Assembly (NCBI GenBank): GCA_016787785.1
Contig: JAEUTO010000007.1
Location: 24,733 to 88,732, forward strand
Direction of reading: 5' to 3'
Origin: Bacteroidia bacterium
GTDB taxonomy: Bacteria > Bacteroidota > Bacteroidia > B-17B0 > Aurantibacillaceae
DNA: 64,000 nt
Within the stretch, counting starts at the first letter, position 1; each line of letters opens with the position of its first letter. The translations under genes were made by a program, and so were the position numbers. Shown here in pieces: positions 17,398-26,336 of this stretch. The notes under the pieces are model-generated. The model ran no database searches and was not told where the DNA came from. It was given only the letters and a program-made list of their open reading frames with translations.

Positions 17398-17775
17398 TTA
17401 TTTAACTGCCATTTTCTTGTTAGCAATTGTCTTACGTTTACCTTTACGCGTACGTGCGTTTGTTTTAGTACGTTGGCCACGAACCGGTAAACCGTTACGG
17501 TGACGCATACCACGAAGACAGTTGATATCAGTTAAACGTTTAATGTTTAATTGCGTCTCAGATCTAAGAGCACCTTCAACTTTAAAAGCGTTGTTAATTA
17601 AATTACGAATAGCATTTTGCTCATCGTCATTCCAATCACTCACTTTTTTATCGGAATCAATTCCTGCGTCGCTTAATATTTTTGCAGCTCTGCTGCGACC
17701 AATACCGTAAATATAGGTTAAACCTATTACGCCTCTTTTGTTTTTTGGTAAATCTATACCTGCTATACGTGCCAT
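17398..17775 (-). CDS. rpsM: 30S ribosomal protein S13
   Basis: 125 residues. Starts [24 protein letters not shown] and ends with the conserved basic tail ([21 protein letters not shown], then TRKGKRKT). S13 lies in the 30S head and touches the P-site tRNA and the 50S bridge B1. It is preceded by rpmJ with a 42-base spacer and begins the classical alpha-operon gene set. Confidence 0.98.
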   Translation of the reverse strand: MARIAGIDLPKNKRGVIGLTYIYGIGRSRAAKILSDAGIDSDKKVSDWNDDEQNAIRNLINNAFKVEGALRSETQLNIKRLTDINCLRGMRHRNGLPVRGQRTKTNARTRKGKRKTIANKKMAVK

Positions 17776-17817
17776 TTCTTTAAACTACTATTTTATAAAG
17801 GTTTGCAAAGATAAGAA

Positions 17818-17934
17818 TTACTTCTGTCTTTGTTTAAATTTTGGATTTTTTTTGTTTATTACGTACAATCTTCCTTTGCGACGAACGATCTTGCATTCGT
17901 TGCTACGTTTTTTTATGGATGCTCTAACTTTCAT
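17818..17934 (-). CDS. rpmJ: 50S ribosomal protein L36
   Basis: 38 residues, beginning [20 protein letters not shown] and ending NPKFKQRQK. Of the four zinc ligands of classical L36 only C14 remains; position 11 is Ser and the later Cys and His are missing, so it is the zinc-independent type. It lies between infA and rpsM as in most bacteria. The start is fixed by the family N-terminus. Confidence 0.95.
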   Translation of the reverse strand: MKVRASIKKRSNECKIVRRKGRLYVINKKNPKFKQRQK

Positions 17935-17961
17935 TTCTCTTATTTTAAAATTCTAAACTTC

Positions 17962-18180
17962 TTATTTATATCTAAAAGTAATTCTTGCTTTTGATAAGTC
18001 GTACGGACTCATTTCCAACTTCACTTTATCTCCCGGCAGAATTTTGATGTAGTGCATTCTCATTTTTCCTGAGATGTGTGCTGTTACTACATGTCCATTC
18101 TCCAACTCCACCCTAAACATCGCATTGCTTAATGCTTCTACAATAGTACCGTCAATTTCAATGTTTGCCTGTTTCGCCAT
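17962..18180 (-). CDS. infA: Translation initiation factor IF-1
   Basis: 72 residues, a single OB-fold that occupies the ribosomal A site during initiation. Conserved features are [24 protein letters not shown], split here at its ends, HISGKMR and the C-terminal [11 protein letters not shown]. It lies six bases after secY; the map and adk genes often found here in other bacteria are absent. Confidence 0.97.
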   Translation of the reverse strand: MAKQANIEIDGTIVEALSNAMFRVELENGHVVTAHISGKMRMHYIKILPGDKVKLEMSPYDLSKARITFRYK

Positions 18181-18186
18181 ATTTAA

Positions 18187-19515
18187 TTAACCTTGTTGCA
18201 CCATCATGGCATTAGCGCCACGACCCTTGATCCTACCCGATTTCATTAATCCATCATAATGACGGTTCAATAAATACGTTTCAACCTGTTGTAAAGTATC
18301 TAAAACCACACCTACAAGGATCAATAAGGATGTTCCACCATAAAAATCCGCAAAAGCGCTGTTAATTCCCATTTTTTGAGCAAATGCAGGCATAACTGCA
18401 ACACCAGCAAGGAAGATAGATCCCGGCAAAGTGATACGGCTCATAACCTGGTCAATGAACTCAGCTGTTTTTTTACCAGGCTTAACACCGGGTATAAAAC
18501 CACCATTACGTTTCATATCATCAGCCAATTGATTAGGATTAACCATAATAGCCGTGTAAAAATAGGTAAAGAGGATAATTAAGATAGCAAAAATTAAATT
18601 GTACCAGAACCCATAACGCTCGTTAAAGATACCACCACCACTTGCTGAGAAGTTAGTAATAGCTAAAGGAATGAACATGATAGCTTGTGCAAAGATAATA
18701 GGCATTACACCCGCTGCATTTACTTTTAAAGGGATGTATTGACGCACACCGCCGTATTGTTTGTTACCAACGATCTTTTTCGCAAACTGGACCGGTATTC
18801 GCCTTGTACCCTGAACGAGTAAGATAGAACCGATAATTACCAATAATAAGATAACAATTTCAATTAAGAAGATAATTAAACCACCATTGCCTGCAGTTCT
18901 TGATTTTACCTCTGATAAGAAGGCAAAAGGTAAACGCGAGATAATACCGATCATGATAATTAAAGAGATACCATTACCTAAACCTTTATCAGTAATTCTC
19001 TCACCTAACCACATTACAAACATGGTACCGGTAATTAAAATAAAGATAGATTGGATCCACCAGAAAGTAGAAAGATCGGTAAAGGCATTTGGAGCAGATT
19101 GTTTAATAGAAGCAATATAACCGGGAGCCTGAACAGCAGTAACACCAATGGTTAAGAACCTGGTGTACTGGTTGATCTTTTTACGACCGCTTTCGCCTTC
19201 ACGTTGCATTTTTTGGAAATACGGCACCGCCATACCCAATAACTGGATAATGATGGAAGCAGTAATGTAAGGCATGATACCTAAACCAAAAATTGAGGCA
19301 CGTAAGAACGCACCACCTGCAAACATGTTAATTAAACCTACGATCCCGCCAGCGTCAGCTGTTTTTGCATCATTCAATGCATCAACATTTATCCCCGGAA
19401 GAACTACATAAGAACCCAAACGATAGATAAGGATCATACCCAACGTTAATAGAATACGTTGTTTAAGTTCCTCTATCGTCCAAATGTTCCGAAGTGTATC
19501 TATAAAACGCTTCAT
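18187..19515 (-). CDS. secY: Preprotein translocase subunit SecY
   Basis: 442 residues with about ten membrane helices, the central pore of the Sec translocon. Family signatures include the N-terminal IWTIEELKQRILLTLGMILIY, the plug region after GGIVGLINMFAGG, and the C-terminal cytoplasmic loop. It exports the many signal-peptide proteins seen in this window. It starts three bases after the rplO stop, typical tight spacing of the spc operon. Confidence 0.98.
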   Translation of the reverse strand: MKRFIDTLRNIWTIEELKQRILLTLGMILIYRLGSYVVLPGINVDALNDAKTADAGGIVGLINMFAGGAFLRASIFGLGIMPYITASIIIQLLGMAVPYFQKMQREGESGRKKINQYTRFLTIGVTAVQAPGYIASIKQSAPNAFTDLSTFWWIQSIFILITGTMFVMWLGERITDKGLGNGISLIIMIGIISRLPFAFLSEVKSRTAGNGGLIIFLIEIVILLLVIIGSILLVQGTRRIPVQFAKKIVGNKQYGGVRQYIPLKVNAAGVMPIIFAQAIMFIPLAITNFSASGGGIFNERYGFWYNLIFAILIILFTYFYTAIMVNPNQLADDMKRNGGFIPGVKPGKKTAEFIDQVMSRITLPGSIFLAGVAVMPAFAQKMGINSAFADFYGGTSLLILVGVVLDTLQQVETYLLNRHYDGLMKSGRIKGRGANAMMVQQG

Positions 19516-19518
19516 ATA

Positions 19519-19968
19519 TTATTTTGTATCATTTATAGTACCACCTTTTTCTTCAATAGCTTTTTTAGCTGTTGCTGTAAAGGCATGTGCTGTTATTTTT
19601 ATTGACGCAGTTAATGTACCACGACCCATTATTTTAATAAGATCGTTTTTGTGAGCTAAACCATTAGCTACTAAAACATCAAAATTGATTTCAGTTACTT
19701 TTGCAGTATCCACTAATTTTTGGATAGCATCTAAATTAATACCGTTATAGTTAATACGGTTAACGTTCTTAAAGCCGAATTTTGGTAAACGACGTTGTAG
19801 AGGCATTTGACCACCTTCAAAACCTACTTTTTTAGAGTGGCCAGAACGTGATTGAGCACCTTTGTGTCCACGAGTTGCAGTTCCACCACCGCCCGAACCC
19901 TGGCCACGGCCACGACGGTAGTTAGTTTTTACAGAACCATATGCTGGTTTTAAATCACTTAATTTCAT
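19519..19968 (-). CDS. rplO: 50S ribosomal protein L15
   Basis: 149 residues. The N-terminal glycine/arginine-rich arm (RRGRGQGSGGGGTATRGHKG) reaches into 23S rRNA; the C-terminal domain includes GRGTLTASIKITAHAFTATA. Length matches the family. It is four bases from rpmD and three from secY. Confidence 0.98.
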   Translation of the reverse strand: MKLSDLKPAYGSVKTNYRRGRGQGSGGGGTATRGHKGAQSRSGHSKKVGFEGGQMPLQRRLPKFGFKNVNRINYNGINLDAIQKLVDTAKVTEINFDVLVANGLAHKNDLIKIMGRGTLTASIKITAHAFTATAKKAIEEKGGTINDTK

Positions 19969-19972
19969 TTTA

Positions 19973-20152
19973 TTAAATATTTTCGATTTTTAAAATATGT
20001 TTTAATTTACTGATCATGCCATCAATAGCAGGAGTAGATTCTTTTATCACTGAGCTGTGAGTTTTTCCTAAACCTAAAGCTACAACTGTTGCTTTTTGTG
20101 AAGGGCTACGTTTAGCGATACTTTTTACTAATGTTAATTTTACTTTTCCCAT
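19973..20152 (-). CDS. rpmD: 50S ribosomal protein L30
   Basis: 59 residues, start MGKVKLTLVKSIAKRSPSQK and end KHILKIENI. The LGLGKTHSSV segment is the family's conserved core. It lies between rpsE and rplO, the normal position. Confidence 0.96.
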   Translation of the reverse strand: MGKVKLTLVKSIAKRSPSQKATVVALGLGKTHSSVIKESTPAIDGMISKLKHILKIENI

Positions 20153-20162
20153 TGTTTAATTA

Positions 20163-20681
20163 TTAACCGTTAAACACTCTGTCTAATTTAATACCTCTTT
20201 GTTGAGAGATTGCAATTGCATCACGCATTTTCATTAAAGCATCCAAAGTTGCTTTAACTACGTTATGCGGGTTACTTGATCCTTTAGATTTAGCTAATAC
20301 ATCTGTAACACCAACGCTCTCTAACACAGCACGCATCGCACCACCGGCAATTACACCAGTACCATGAGCCGCAGGTTTTAAGAACACACGTGCACCACCA
20401 AATTTACCTTCTTGTGCATGAGGCACAGTACCGTTTAAAATGGCAACTTTAACTAAGCTCTTTTTAGCATCTTCAATACCTTTTGTAATGGCATCAGTTA
20501 CCTCGTTAGCTTTACCTAAACCTTGTCCGATAATTCCTTTTTCATTTCCAACCACAACAATGGCTGAAAAGCTAAAGTGGCGACCACCTTTTGTAACTTT
20601 AGTTACACGTTGGATGGCAACTAACTTATCTTTTAATTCTATATCGCTTGATTTAACGCGTTTTACTACTTCTTTTGACAT
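20163..20681 (-). CDS. rpsE: 30S ribosomal protein S5
   Basis: 172 residues. The double-stranded RNA-binding domain comes first ([20 protein letters not shown]), then the loop [17 protein letters not shown], then the C-terminal domain with [20 protein letters not shown]5 takes part in decoding fidelity and mRNA unwinding at the entry channel. Length normal; position between rplR and rpmD normal. Confidence 0.98.
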   Translation of the reverse strand: MSKEVVKRVKSSDIELKDKLVAIQRVTKVTKGGRHFSFSAIVVVGNEKGIIGQGLGKANEVTDAITKGIEDAKKSLVKVAILNGTVPHAQEGKFGGARVFLKPAAHGTGVIAGGAMRAVLESVGVTDVLAKSKGSSNPHNVVKATLDALMKMRDAIAISQQRGIKLDRVFNG

Positions 20682-20693
20682 CTTACTAATTTA

Positions 20694-21050
20694 TTAGAAT
20701 TTTAAACCTCCTTCGCGAGCACCTTCTGCTAACGATTTTACTCTACCGTGGTATAAAAACCCGTTACGGTCAAAAACCACTGCTGTGATTCCGTTTGCAA
20801 CAGCTTTTTCGGCAATTAATTTACCTACTAATTTTGCTTTTTCAATTTTGCTAACTTTTGCAGAAGAGATTGATTTATCTACTGAACCAACAGCTAATAA
20901 AGTTTTTCCGCCTTTGTCTTCAATTAATTGAGCATATATTTCAGAGTTACTACGGTATACGCTTAAACGCGGCGCTTCTGCAGTACCTTTGATCCTCTTA
21001 CGAAGTTTTAATTTAATTTTAGTTCTTCTATCTTGTTTATTTACTGCCAT
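20694..21050 (-). CDS. rplR: 50S ribosomal protein L18
   Basis: 118 residues. L18 binds 5S rRNA with L5. Features are the basic N-terminus ([20 protein letters not shown]), the [15 protein letters not shown] strand pair and the C-terminal [23 protein letters not shown], split across the RNA-binding face. Spacing to rplF is 36 bases. Confidence 0.98.
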   Translation of the reverse strand: MAVNKQDRRTKIKLKLRKRIKGTAEAPRLSVYRSNSEIYAQLIEDKGGKTLLAVGSVDKSISSAKVSKIEKAKLVGKLIAEKAVANGITAVVFDRNGFLYHGRVKSLAEGAREGGLKF

Positions 21051-21086
21051 CTCTACAATTTTTAGGATGATTAAAAATTTATTTAA

Positions 21087-21641
21087 TTATTTTTTCGAAG
21101 CTGATTTACCTGCTTTTCTTCTTAGTACTTCACCAACGAATTTAATACCTTTACCTTTGTAAGGCTCTGGCTTACGTAAGCTTCTGATCTTAGCAGCAAC
21201 TAATCCAATTAATTGTTTGTCGGCACTTTCTAAAACTATTTTAGGGTTTTGACCTTTTTCTGCAGATGTTGTAACTTTAATTTCAACAGGTAACTGGAAG
21301 TTAATGTTGTGAGAGTAACCTAAAGATAACTCTAACATATTTCCTTTATTAGAAGCACGGTAACCCACACCTACTAATTCTTGTTCTGTTTTATATCCTT
21401 CGCTTACACCTTTAATCATGTTAGCGATCAAAGAACGGTATAAACCGTGTAATGCTCTGTGGCGTTTTTGATCAGTTGGACGTGTAACTAACACTTTACC
21501 ATCTTCAATTGCTACAGTAATATCTATATCTACTTTTTGAGTTAATGTTCCTTTTGGTCCCTTAACGGTTACTAAACCGTTGCTAATTGTTACCTCTACT
21601 CCTTTTGGTATCTCTATCGGGGCTTTTCCTATACGTGACAT
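21087..21641 (-). CDS. rplF: 50S ribosomal protein L6
   Basis: 184 residues, two tandem L6 folds near the factor-binding centre; start MSRIGKAPIEIPKGVEV and signature KPEPYKGKGIKFVGE near the C-terminus. Unusually for this phylum, the start is preceded by a near-perfect Shine-Dalgarno sequence (AAAGGAGGA, complement of 21650-21658). The gene follows rpsH by 20 bases. Confidence 0.98.
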   Translation of the reverse strand: MSRIGKAPIEIPKGVEVTISNGLVTVKGPKGTLTQKVDIDITVAIEDGKVLVTRPTDQKRHRALHGLYRSLIANMIKGVSEGYKTEQELVGVGYRASNKGNMLELSLGYSHNINFQLPVEIKVTTSAEKGQNPKIVLESADKQLIGLVAAKIRSLRKPEPYKGKGIKFVGEVLRRKAGKSASKK

Positions 21642-21649
21642 GCTAATTT

Positions 21650-21658
21650 TCCTCCTTT
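21650..21658 (-). promoter_or_regulatory. Strong Shine-Dalgarno AAAGGAGGA before rplF
   Basis: On the minus strand AAAGGAGGA lies eight bases before the rplF ATG, the ideal spacing. Most genes in this window have only A-rich leaders, as expected for Bacteroidota. A full SD in a purely intergenic position is therefore notable. Confidence 0.75.
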
Positions 21659-21661
21659 AAA

Positions 21662-22060
21662 TTATGAAATATAACATAAAACTTCACCGCCAACATTCAT
21701 TTTCTTAGCTTCTTTATCGGTGATAACACCTTTTGAAGTAGAAATGATGGCAATACCTAAACCATTTAATACACGAGGCATTTTATCAACACCTGAATAC
21801 TTACGTAAACCCGGGCTAGACACGCGATCCAATGTGCGGATAGCAGGAAGCTTGGTTACAGGATGGTATTTTAACGCAATTTTAATTACGCCCTGGTTGT
21901 TTTCTGTACTTTCAAATTTGTAATTTAAAATGTACCCCTTTTCGAAAAGGATCTTAGTGATCTCTTTTTTTAGATTAGAAGCCGGAACTTCTACGATGCG
22001 GTGGTTTGCTTTGATCGCGTTACGAACACGCGTTAAGTAATCTGATACTGTATCTGTCAT
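21662..22060 (-). CDS. rpsH: 30S ribosomal protein S8
   Basis: 132 residues. Start MTDTVSDYLTRVRNA; C-terminal ISTSKGVITDKEAKK and the final LCYIS are family signatures. S8 binds the central 16S domain and in E. coli is the translational repressor of the spc operon. Here a hairpin and a -7 promoter box separate it from rpsN, so it may head its own transcript. Confidence 0.98.
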   Translation of the reverse strand: MTDTVSDYLTRVRNAIKANHRIVEVPASNLKKEITKILFEKGYILNYKFESTENNQGVIKIALKYHPVTKLPAIRTLDRVSSPGLRKYSGVDKMPRVLNGLGIAIISTSKGVITDKEAKKMNVGGEVLCYIS

Positions 22061-22134
22061 TTTTTTTAAGTTTATATGTTATTCCGAAAACAGAATAATT
22101 ATATTAAACAATCTATTTTATTTTTTTGAGGGGG

Positions 22135-22142
22135 CAAATATA
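22135..22142 (-). promoter_or_regulatory. Internal -7 promoter box TATATTTG upstream of rpsH
   Basis: A perfect TAnnTTTG match on the minus strand about 75 bases before the rpsH start, with a TTG about 21 bases further upstream. It follows the hairpin at 22178-22204. The 157-base spacer is the longest within the ribosomal block. Confidence 0.6.
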
Positions 22143-22177
22143 CAACAATTTACCATAACCTCACAATTTTATTTTTA

Positions 22178-22204
22178 CCGGTTTAACCCCATCGGTTAAA
22201 AAGC
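22178..22204 (-). terminator. Hairpin after rpsN, possible attenuator or terminator
   Basis: In transcript order CCGG-CTT-TTTAACC-GATGG-GGTTAAA-CCGG: a perfect 7-bp inner stem (22194-22200 with 22182-22188) plus a 4-bp outer stem with a 3-base bulge, about 14 bases after the rpsN stop, then TAAAAATAAAA rather than a T run. This makes a weak intrinsic terminator; a processing or attenuation site is equally possible. Confidence 0.5.
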
Positions 22205-22217
22205 CGGAAAGTATTTT

Positions 22218-22487
22218 CTACCAGCTTGATTTGGTAAGTCCCGGAATTAATCCGAAAAGCACCATTTCGCGGAAAGTAACACGGCTAACACCAAAAGTGC
22301 GCATGTAACCACGCGGACGACCGGTTAATTTACAACGGTTACGTAAACGCACTTTTGAAGAGTTACGTGGTAACTTCTGTAAGCCAACTGAATCACCTGC
22401 TTTTTTTAATTCAGCACGTTTTGCAGCGTATTTATCAACTAATTTTTTACGTTTGACCTCGCGGGCCTTCATCGATTCTTTTGCCAT
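22218..22487 (-). CDS. rpsN: 30S ribosomal protein S14
   Basis: 89 residues, the zinc-free short form: [21 protein letters not shown] without the CxxC-CxxC set of the zinc type. S14 sits in the 30S head. It overlaps rplE by one base, so translation is probably coupled. The C-terminus [11 protein letters not shown] is typical. Confidence 0.98.
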   Translation of the reverse strand: MAKESMKAREVKRKKLVDKYAAKRAELKKAGDSVGLQKLPRNSSKVRLRNRCKLTGRPRGYMRTFGVSRVTFREMVLFGLIPGLTKSSW

Positions 22488-23053
22488 TATTTTTCTTTCT
22501 TTTTAAATGGAATACCAAATTCTGTTAATAAAGCGTGAGCTTCTTTGTCTGTATCTGCGCTGGTTACAAACGTAATGTCCATACCAGAGATCTTGCTTAC
22601 TTTATCAATATCTATTTCAGGGAAAATGATCTGCTCAGAAACACCTAACGTGTAGTTTCCGCGTCCGTCAAATCCTTTATCGTTAACACCTTTAAAATCA
22701 CGAATACGTGGTAATGAAGCTGCAACTAAACGATCTAAGAACTCATACATTTTATCGCCACGTAAAGTTACACGTACACCAATGGCAACGCCTTTACGTA
22801 ATTTAAAGTTTGAGATATCTTTTGTTGAATAGGTTGCTACAGCTTTTTGACCAGTAATAGTGGTCATTTCTTTTACTGCTGCTTCGATCATCTTTTTATC
22901 AGATACTGCATCGCCAATACCCTGGTTAAGGCAAATTTTCTCCAATTTAGGAACTTGCATTGACGAAGTATATTGAAATTGTTTTTGTAATGCAGGAACT
23001 ATTTCTTCTGCATATTTACCTTTTAAACGAGGTTGATAGGTTTTTGTTGCCAT
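22487..23053 (-). CDS. rplE: 50S ribosomal protein L5
   Basis: 188 residues, 5S rRNA-binding protein of the central protuberance. Conserved parts are [19 protein letters not shown] and the [18 protein letters not shown] segment. Its ATG overlaps the rplX stop (TAATG), and the last codons of rplX carry an AAGGAGG sequence 10 bases upstream that can act as a ribosome site. Confidence 0.98.
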   Translation of the reverse strand: MATKTYQPRLKGKYAEEIVPALQKQFQYTSSMQVPKLEKICLNQGIGDAVSDKKMIEAAVKEMTTITGQKAVATYSTKDISNFKLRKGVAIGVRVTLRGDKMYEFLDRLVAASLPRIRDFKGVNDKGFDGRGNYTLGVSEQIIFPEIDIDKVSKISGMDITFVTSADTDKEAHALLTEFGIPFKKKEK

Positions 23054-23370
23054 TATTTAACTGCCTCCTTAGTTTTTTTTGAGATACGCTCTAATTTTTG
23101 AGTTTTCTCATTTAATTTACGACCTAAACGAACGGTTTTACCACCTTCTAAAAACATTAAGTTTGAGATATGGATAGAACCTTCTTTTTTTACGATACCA
23201 CCGTTAGTGTTCTTGGCGCTAGGCTTTTCGCTTTTGCTAACCATATTAACACCTTCTACAATGGCACGTTCTTTTTTAATATCTATCGAAACGATCTTTC
23301 CTGTAGTACCTCTGCTTTCGCCAGAAATTACCTTAACAGTATCGCCTTTTTTTAGTTTTATTTTTGACAT
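23053..23370 (-). CDS. rplX: 50S ribosomal protein L24
   Basis: 105 residues with an N-terminal KOW motif ([20 protein letters not shown]). L24 initiates 50S assembly. It ends [10 protein letters not shown], and its stop overlaps the rplE start by one base. It follows rplN by 18 bases. Confidence 0.98.
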   Translation of the reverse strand: MSKIKLKKGDTVKVISGESRGTTGKIVSIDIKKERAIVEGVNMVSKSEKPSAKNTNGGIVKKEGSIHISNLMFLEGGKTVRLGRKLNEKTQKLERISKKTKEAVK

Positions 23371-23388
23371 GACTTACTTTTCTTTTAA

Positions 23389-23757
23389 TTATAGCACTTC
23401 CGGTGCTAATGAAATGATCTTCATAAATTGTTTATCGCGTAATTCGCGGGCAACTGGTCCAAAGATACGTGTACCACGGATCTCGTCAGTTGTATTCAAT
23501 AACACTACTGCGTTATCGTCAAAACGAATATATGATCCATCAGCACGGCTGATCTCTTTGCGTGTTCTAACAATTACCGCTTTACTAACTGTACCTTTTT
23601 TTACGTTACCGCTAGGTAAAGCATGTTTTACAGTTACTACCACTTTATCGCCAATTGAAGCATAACGCTTTTTAGTACCACCTAATACGCGGATAACAAG
23701 TACCTCTTTGGCGCCGCTGTTATCTGCTACTGTTAATCTCGATTCTGTTTGTATCAT
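23389..23757 (-). CDS. rplN: 50S ribosomal protein L14
   Basis: 122 residues, exactly the standard length. Start [20 protein letters not shown] and the signature region [21 protein letters not shown]14 forms bridge B8 with 16S rRNA. It follows rpsQ by 31 bases. Confidence 0.98.
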   Translation of the reverse strand: MIQTESRLTVADNSGAKEVLVIRVLGGTKKRYASIGDKVVVTVKHALPSGNVKKGTVSKAVIVRTRKEISRADGSYIRFDDNAVVLLNTTDEIRGTRIFGPVARELRDKQFMKIISLAPEVL

Positions 23758-23788
23758 CTTAAAATGTCTTTATTACGATTAACACTAA

Positions 23789-24046
23789 TTATTTAACTTT
23801 TTCAATTATTTCAACTAAACGCCAGTTCTTAGTTTTACTAAGCGGACGAGTTTCTGCAATTTTAACGGTATCCCCAATGCTGCATTCGTTCTTCTCATCA
23901 TGAGCAACGAAGGTGCTGGTTTTCTTTAGGAACTTTCCGTATTTAGGGTGTTTTACTTTACGTATAACCGAAACAACGATGCTTTTTTCCATCTTGTTAC
24001 TTTTTACGACACCGATTTTTTCTTTTCTTAAATTTCTTTCTTCCAT
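23789..24046 (-). CDS. rpsQ: 30S ribosomal protein S17
   Basis: 85 residues, OB-fold, primary 16S rRNA-binding protein. Family segments: [21 protein letters not shown], broken at its ends, [18 protein letters not shown] and [16 protein letters not shown]. It lies nine bases after rpmC. Confidence 0.98.
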   Translation of the reverse strand: MEERNLRKEKIGVVKSNKMEKSIVVSVIRKVKHPKYGKFLKKTSTFVAHDEKNECSIGDTVKIAETRPLSKTKNWRLVEIIEKVK

Positions 24047-24055
24047 GAAGCAATG

Positions 24056-24256
24056 TTATTTAGATGCTTTGTTACGTTTATTTAATACAGTTAACATACG
24101 TGCTATATTTCTGCGGTTAACGCGGATTACAGACGGTTTTTCTACAGGTGAAATTGCATGATTTAATGTCATTTTATTTAATCCTGCTTTTTCTTCCTTT
24201 ATCTTCTCAATTAATTCCTGATCGGATAGAGCTGATATGTTGTCCTTGTTTTTCAT
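24056..24256 (-). CDS. rpmC: 50S ribosomal protein L29
   Basis: 66 residues, a helical hairpin near the peptide exit where signal recognition particle and trigger factor dock. It begins MKNKDNISALSDQELIEKIK and has the conserved NPSVIRVNRRNIARMLTVLN-type end (here KPSVIRVNRRNIARML). The 104-base spacer to rplP is larger than usual and holds nothing I can identify. Confidence 0.95.
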   Translation of the reverse strand: MKNKDNISALSDQELIEKIKEEKAGLNKMTLNHAISPVEKPSVIRVNRRNIARMLTVLNKRNKASK

Positions 24257-24360
24257 TTTTTATTTTTTGTTTTATTTCCGGTTCATTGTGTTCCGGGTTT
24301 AAACATTTTTTAATTAAAGTAACGGTTCAACTAAAACTTGCTTAATGTTTTATTATTCAA

Positions 24361-24795
24361 TTATTTAGTCACTTCAGCTTCAACGTAATCTCTACGTACA
24401 ATAAACTTAGTAACGATCGGTAATTTTTGTGCAGCTAAACGTAAAGCTTCTTTTGCAACAGCTAAAGGAACACCTTCTGCTTCGAAAATGATGCGACCAC
24501 GTTTAACAGGAGCCATCCAATACTCTGGTGCACCTTTACCCTTACCCATACGTACCTCTGCAGGTTTTGACGTTACGGGACGATCTGGAAACACACGGAT
24601 CCAAACCTGACCTTCACGTTTCATGAAACGGGTAATTGCGATACGAGCTGCTTCTAACTGGCGTCCAGTCATACGGCACTCGTCCATTGCTTTAATTCCA
24701 AAAGAACCGAAGGCTAATTCATGACCACGCTTAGCGTCGCCCTTTATCTTCATCTTTTGAGATTTTCTATATTTTGATCTTTTTGGTTGTAACAT
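24361..24795 (-). CDS. rplP: 50S ribosomal protein L16
   Basis: 144 residues, A-site tRNA-contacting protein. Start [19 protein letters not shown]; the [19 protein letters not shown] loop (here [16 protein letters not shown]) retains the Arg that is hydroxylated in some bacteria. It lies 30 bases after rpsC. Confidence 0.98.
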   Translation of the reverse strand: MLQPKRSKYRKSQKMKIKGDAKRGHELAFGSFGIKAMDECRMTGRQLEAARIAITRFMKREGQVWIRVFPDRPVTSKPAEVRMGKGKGAPEYWMAPVKRGRIIFEAEGVPLAVAKEALRLAAQKLPIVTKFIVRRDYVEAEVTK

Positions 24796-24825
24796 GATAA
24801 TTAATTTTATCTACTTATTGTAAAA

Positions 24826-25578
24826 CTATTTTTCTTCTCTTTTAGTTCTTTTTTTACCGTTGAACTTAGGACGGTCGTTATTTGGACGATCTCCGCTTCC
24901 ACCCGATTTTTTGTCTTTAGACATTAAACCAGCGTTTGGAGAAAGATCACGTTTTCCGAAGATCTCGCCACGACAGATCCAAACTTTGATACCAATACGG
25001 CCATATGAAGTGTGAGCCTCTGCTACAGCGTAATCAATATCAGCACGTAACGTATGTAAAGGAGTTCTTCCTTCTTTGTAACCTTCGGTACGAGCCATCT
25101 CTGCTCCACCTAAACGGCCAGATACTTTAATTTTAATTCCTTCTGCACCTAAACGCATGGTACTAGCCATGCTCATTTTGGCTGCACGACGGAAAGAGAT
25201 ACGACCTTCAATTTGACGAGCGATAGAATCTGCAACCAAGCGTGCATCTAATTCCGGACGTTTAATTTCGAAGATATTTATTTGGATTTCTTTTGTAGTT
25301 AATTTTTTTAATTCTTCTTTTAATTTATCTACTTCTTTACCGCCTTTTCCGATAATGATACCAGGACGAGCTGTATTGATAGTAACAGTGATTAACTTAA
25401 GAGTTCTTTCAATAACAATTTTAGAAATGCTACCTTTTGCTAAACGCGCTTTTAAGTAGTTACGGATAGTATCATCTTCAACTAATTTATCTGCGTAGTG
25501 TTTACCACCGAACCAGTTTGAATCCCAACCTTTGATGATTCCTAATCTGAAGCCTATTGGATTTACTTTTTGTCCCAT
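24826..25578 (-). CDS. rpsC: 30S ribosomal protein S3
   Basis: 250 residues. The KH domain carries [18 protein letters not shown], and the C-terminal domain has [18 protein letters not shown] followed by [15 protein letters not shown]3 forms part of the mRNA entry tunnel. The C-terminal ~40 residues ([16 protein letters not shown], ending KKRTKREEK) are a charged extension. It is two bases from rplV. Confidence 0.98.
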   Translation of the reverse strand: MGQKVNPIGFRLGIIKGWDSNWFGGKHYADKLVEDDTIRNYLKARLAKGSISKIVIERTLKLITVTINTARPGIIIGKGGKEVDKLKEELKKLTTKEIQINIFEIKRPELDARLVADSIARQIEGRISFRRAAKMSMASTMRLGAEGIKIKVSGRLGGAEMARTEGYKEGRTPLHTLRADIDYAVAEAHTSYGRIGIKVWICRGEIFGKRDLSPNAGLMSKDKKSGGSGDRPNNDRPKFNGKKRTKREEK

Positions 25579-25580
25579 TT

Positions 25581-25979
25581 CTATTTTGCTGTTTTGGTGT
25601 CTAAAATTAAAGTAACATGATTTGAACGTTTGCGGATACGGTATCCACGGCCTTGCGGCGCTGTACGTAAACGTTTTTGCATTAAGGCGCTGTCTACCAT
25701 AACTTCTTTAACGAACAATACACCTTCTTCTGCGCGAGCGCCGGTTTTTAATTCGTAATTAGCAATGGCTGATTTCAATAATTTCTCTAAACGGCCAGAA
25801 GCCTCACGAGTATTGAACTTCAAAATATTTAAAGCAAGGTATGCGTCTTTACCTCTAACAAGATCCGCCACCTGGCGCATTTTGCGTGGAGATGTAGGGC
25901 AACTATTTAATTTAGCGAAGAAAGAAGTTTTGTTCTCTTCTTTACGCTTTTCGGCTACTAATCTTTTTCTTTTTCCCAT
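25581..25979 (-). CDS. rplV: 50S ribosomal protein L22
   Basis: 132 residues. The core begins at about residue 22 ([21 protein letters not shown]) and the tunnel beta-hairpin is near [21 protein letters not shown]22 lines the exit tunnel. A basic N-terminal extension ([17 protein letters not shown]) precedes the core. It follows rpsS by nine bases. Confidence 0.98.
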   Translation of the reverse strand: MGKRKRLVAEKRKEENKTSFFAKLNSCPTSPRKMRQVADLVRGKDAYLALNILKFNTREASGRLEKLLKSAIANYELKTGARAEEGVLFVKEVMVDSALMQKRLRTAPQGRGYRIRKRSNHVTLILDTKTAK

Positions 25980-25988
25980 GGTTTCTAA

Positions 25989-26258
25989 TTATTTTTTATT
26001 ATGACCAGCGTGACCTTTAAATACGCGAGTTGGTGAAAATTCTCCTAATTTATGTCCAACCATGTTCTCAGTTACATAAACCGGAATGAATTTAGCACCA
26101 TTATGTACAGCAAATGTATGCCCTACAAACTCTGGTGGAATTGTTGAACGACGTGCCCACGTCTTGATCGCAGATTTTTTTCCGCTTGCATTCATCTTCT
26201 CTACTTTACCTTCCAGGTTGTAATCGATGAAGGGGCCTTTTTTTAATGATCTTGCCAT
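25989..26258 (-). CDS. rpsS: 30S ribosomal protein S19
   Basis: 89 residues. Start [20 protein letters not shown] and the family core [21 protein letters not shown]19 sits in the 30S head with S13. Between it and rplB is a 78-base spacer that holds a REP-like hairpin. Confidence 0.98.
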   Translation of the reverse strand: MARSLKKGPFIDYNLEGKVEKMNASGKKSAIKTWARRSTIPPEFVGHTFAVHNGAKFIPVYVTENMVGHKLGEFSPTRVFKGHAGHNKK

Positions 26259-26289
26259 TTTTTTGGTTTTGGTTTTGAAACCTATTCTC

Positions 26290-26310
26290 TCCCTTCGACT
26301 GGCTCAGGGA
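26290..26310. repeat. REP-like hairpin CCCTTCGACTGGCTCAGGG between rplB and rpsS
   Basis: The 19-base core forms a hairpin in which CCCT pairs with AGGG and the next positions can form tandem G-A pairs (minus strand CCCTGAG...CGAAGGG). Closely similar sequences recur as dispersed intergenic repeats in many bacteria. Only one copy was seen in this window, so repeat status rests on general knowledge. Confidence 0.5.
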
Positions 26311-26336
26311 TCAAATAAGCCATTAAACGTTTATAA

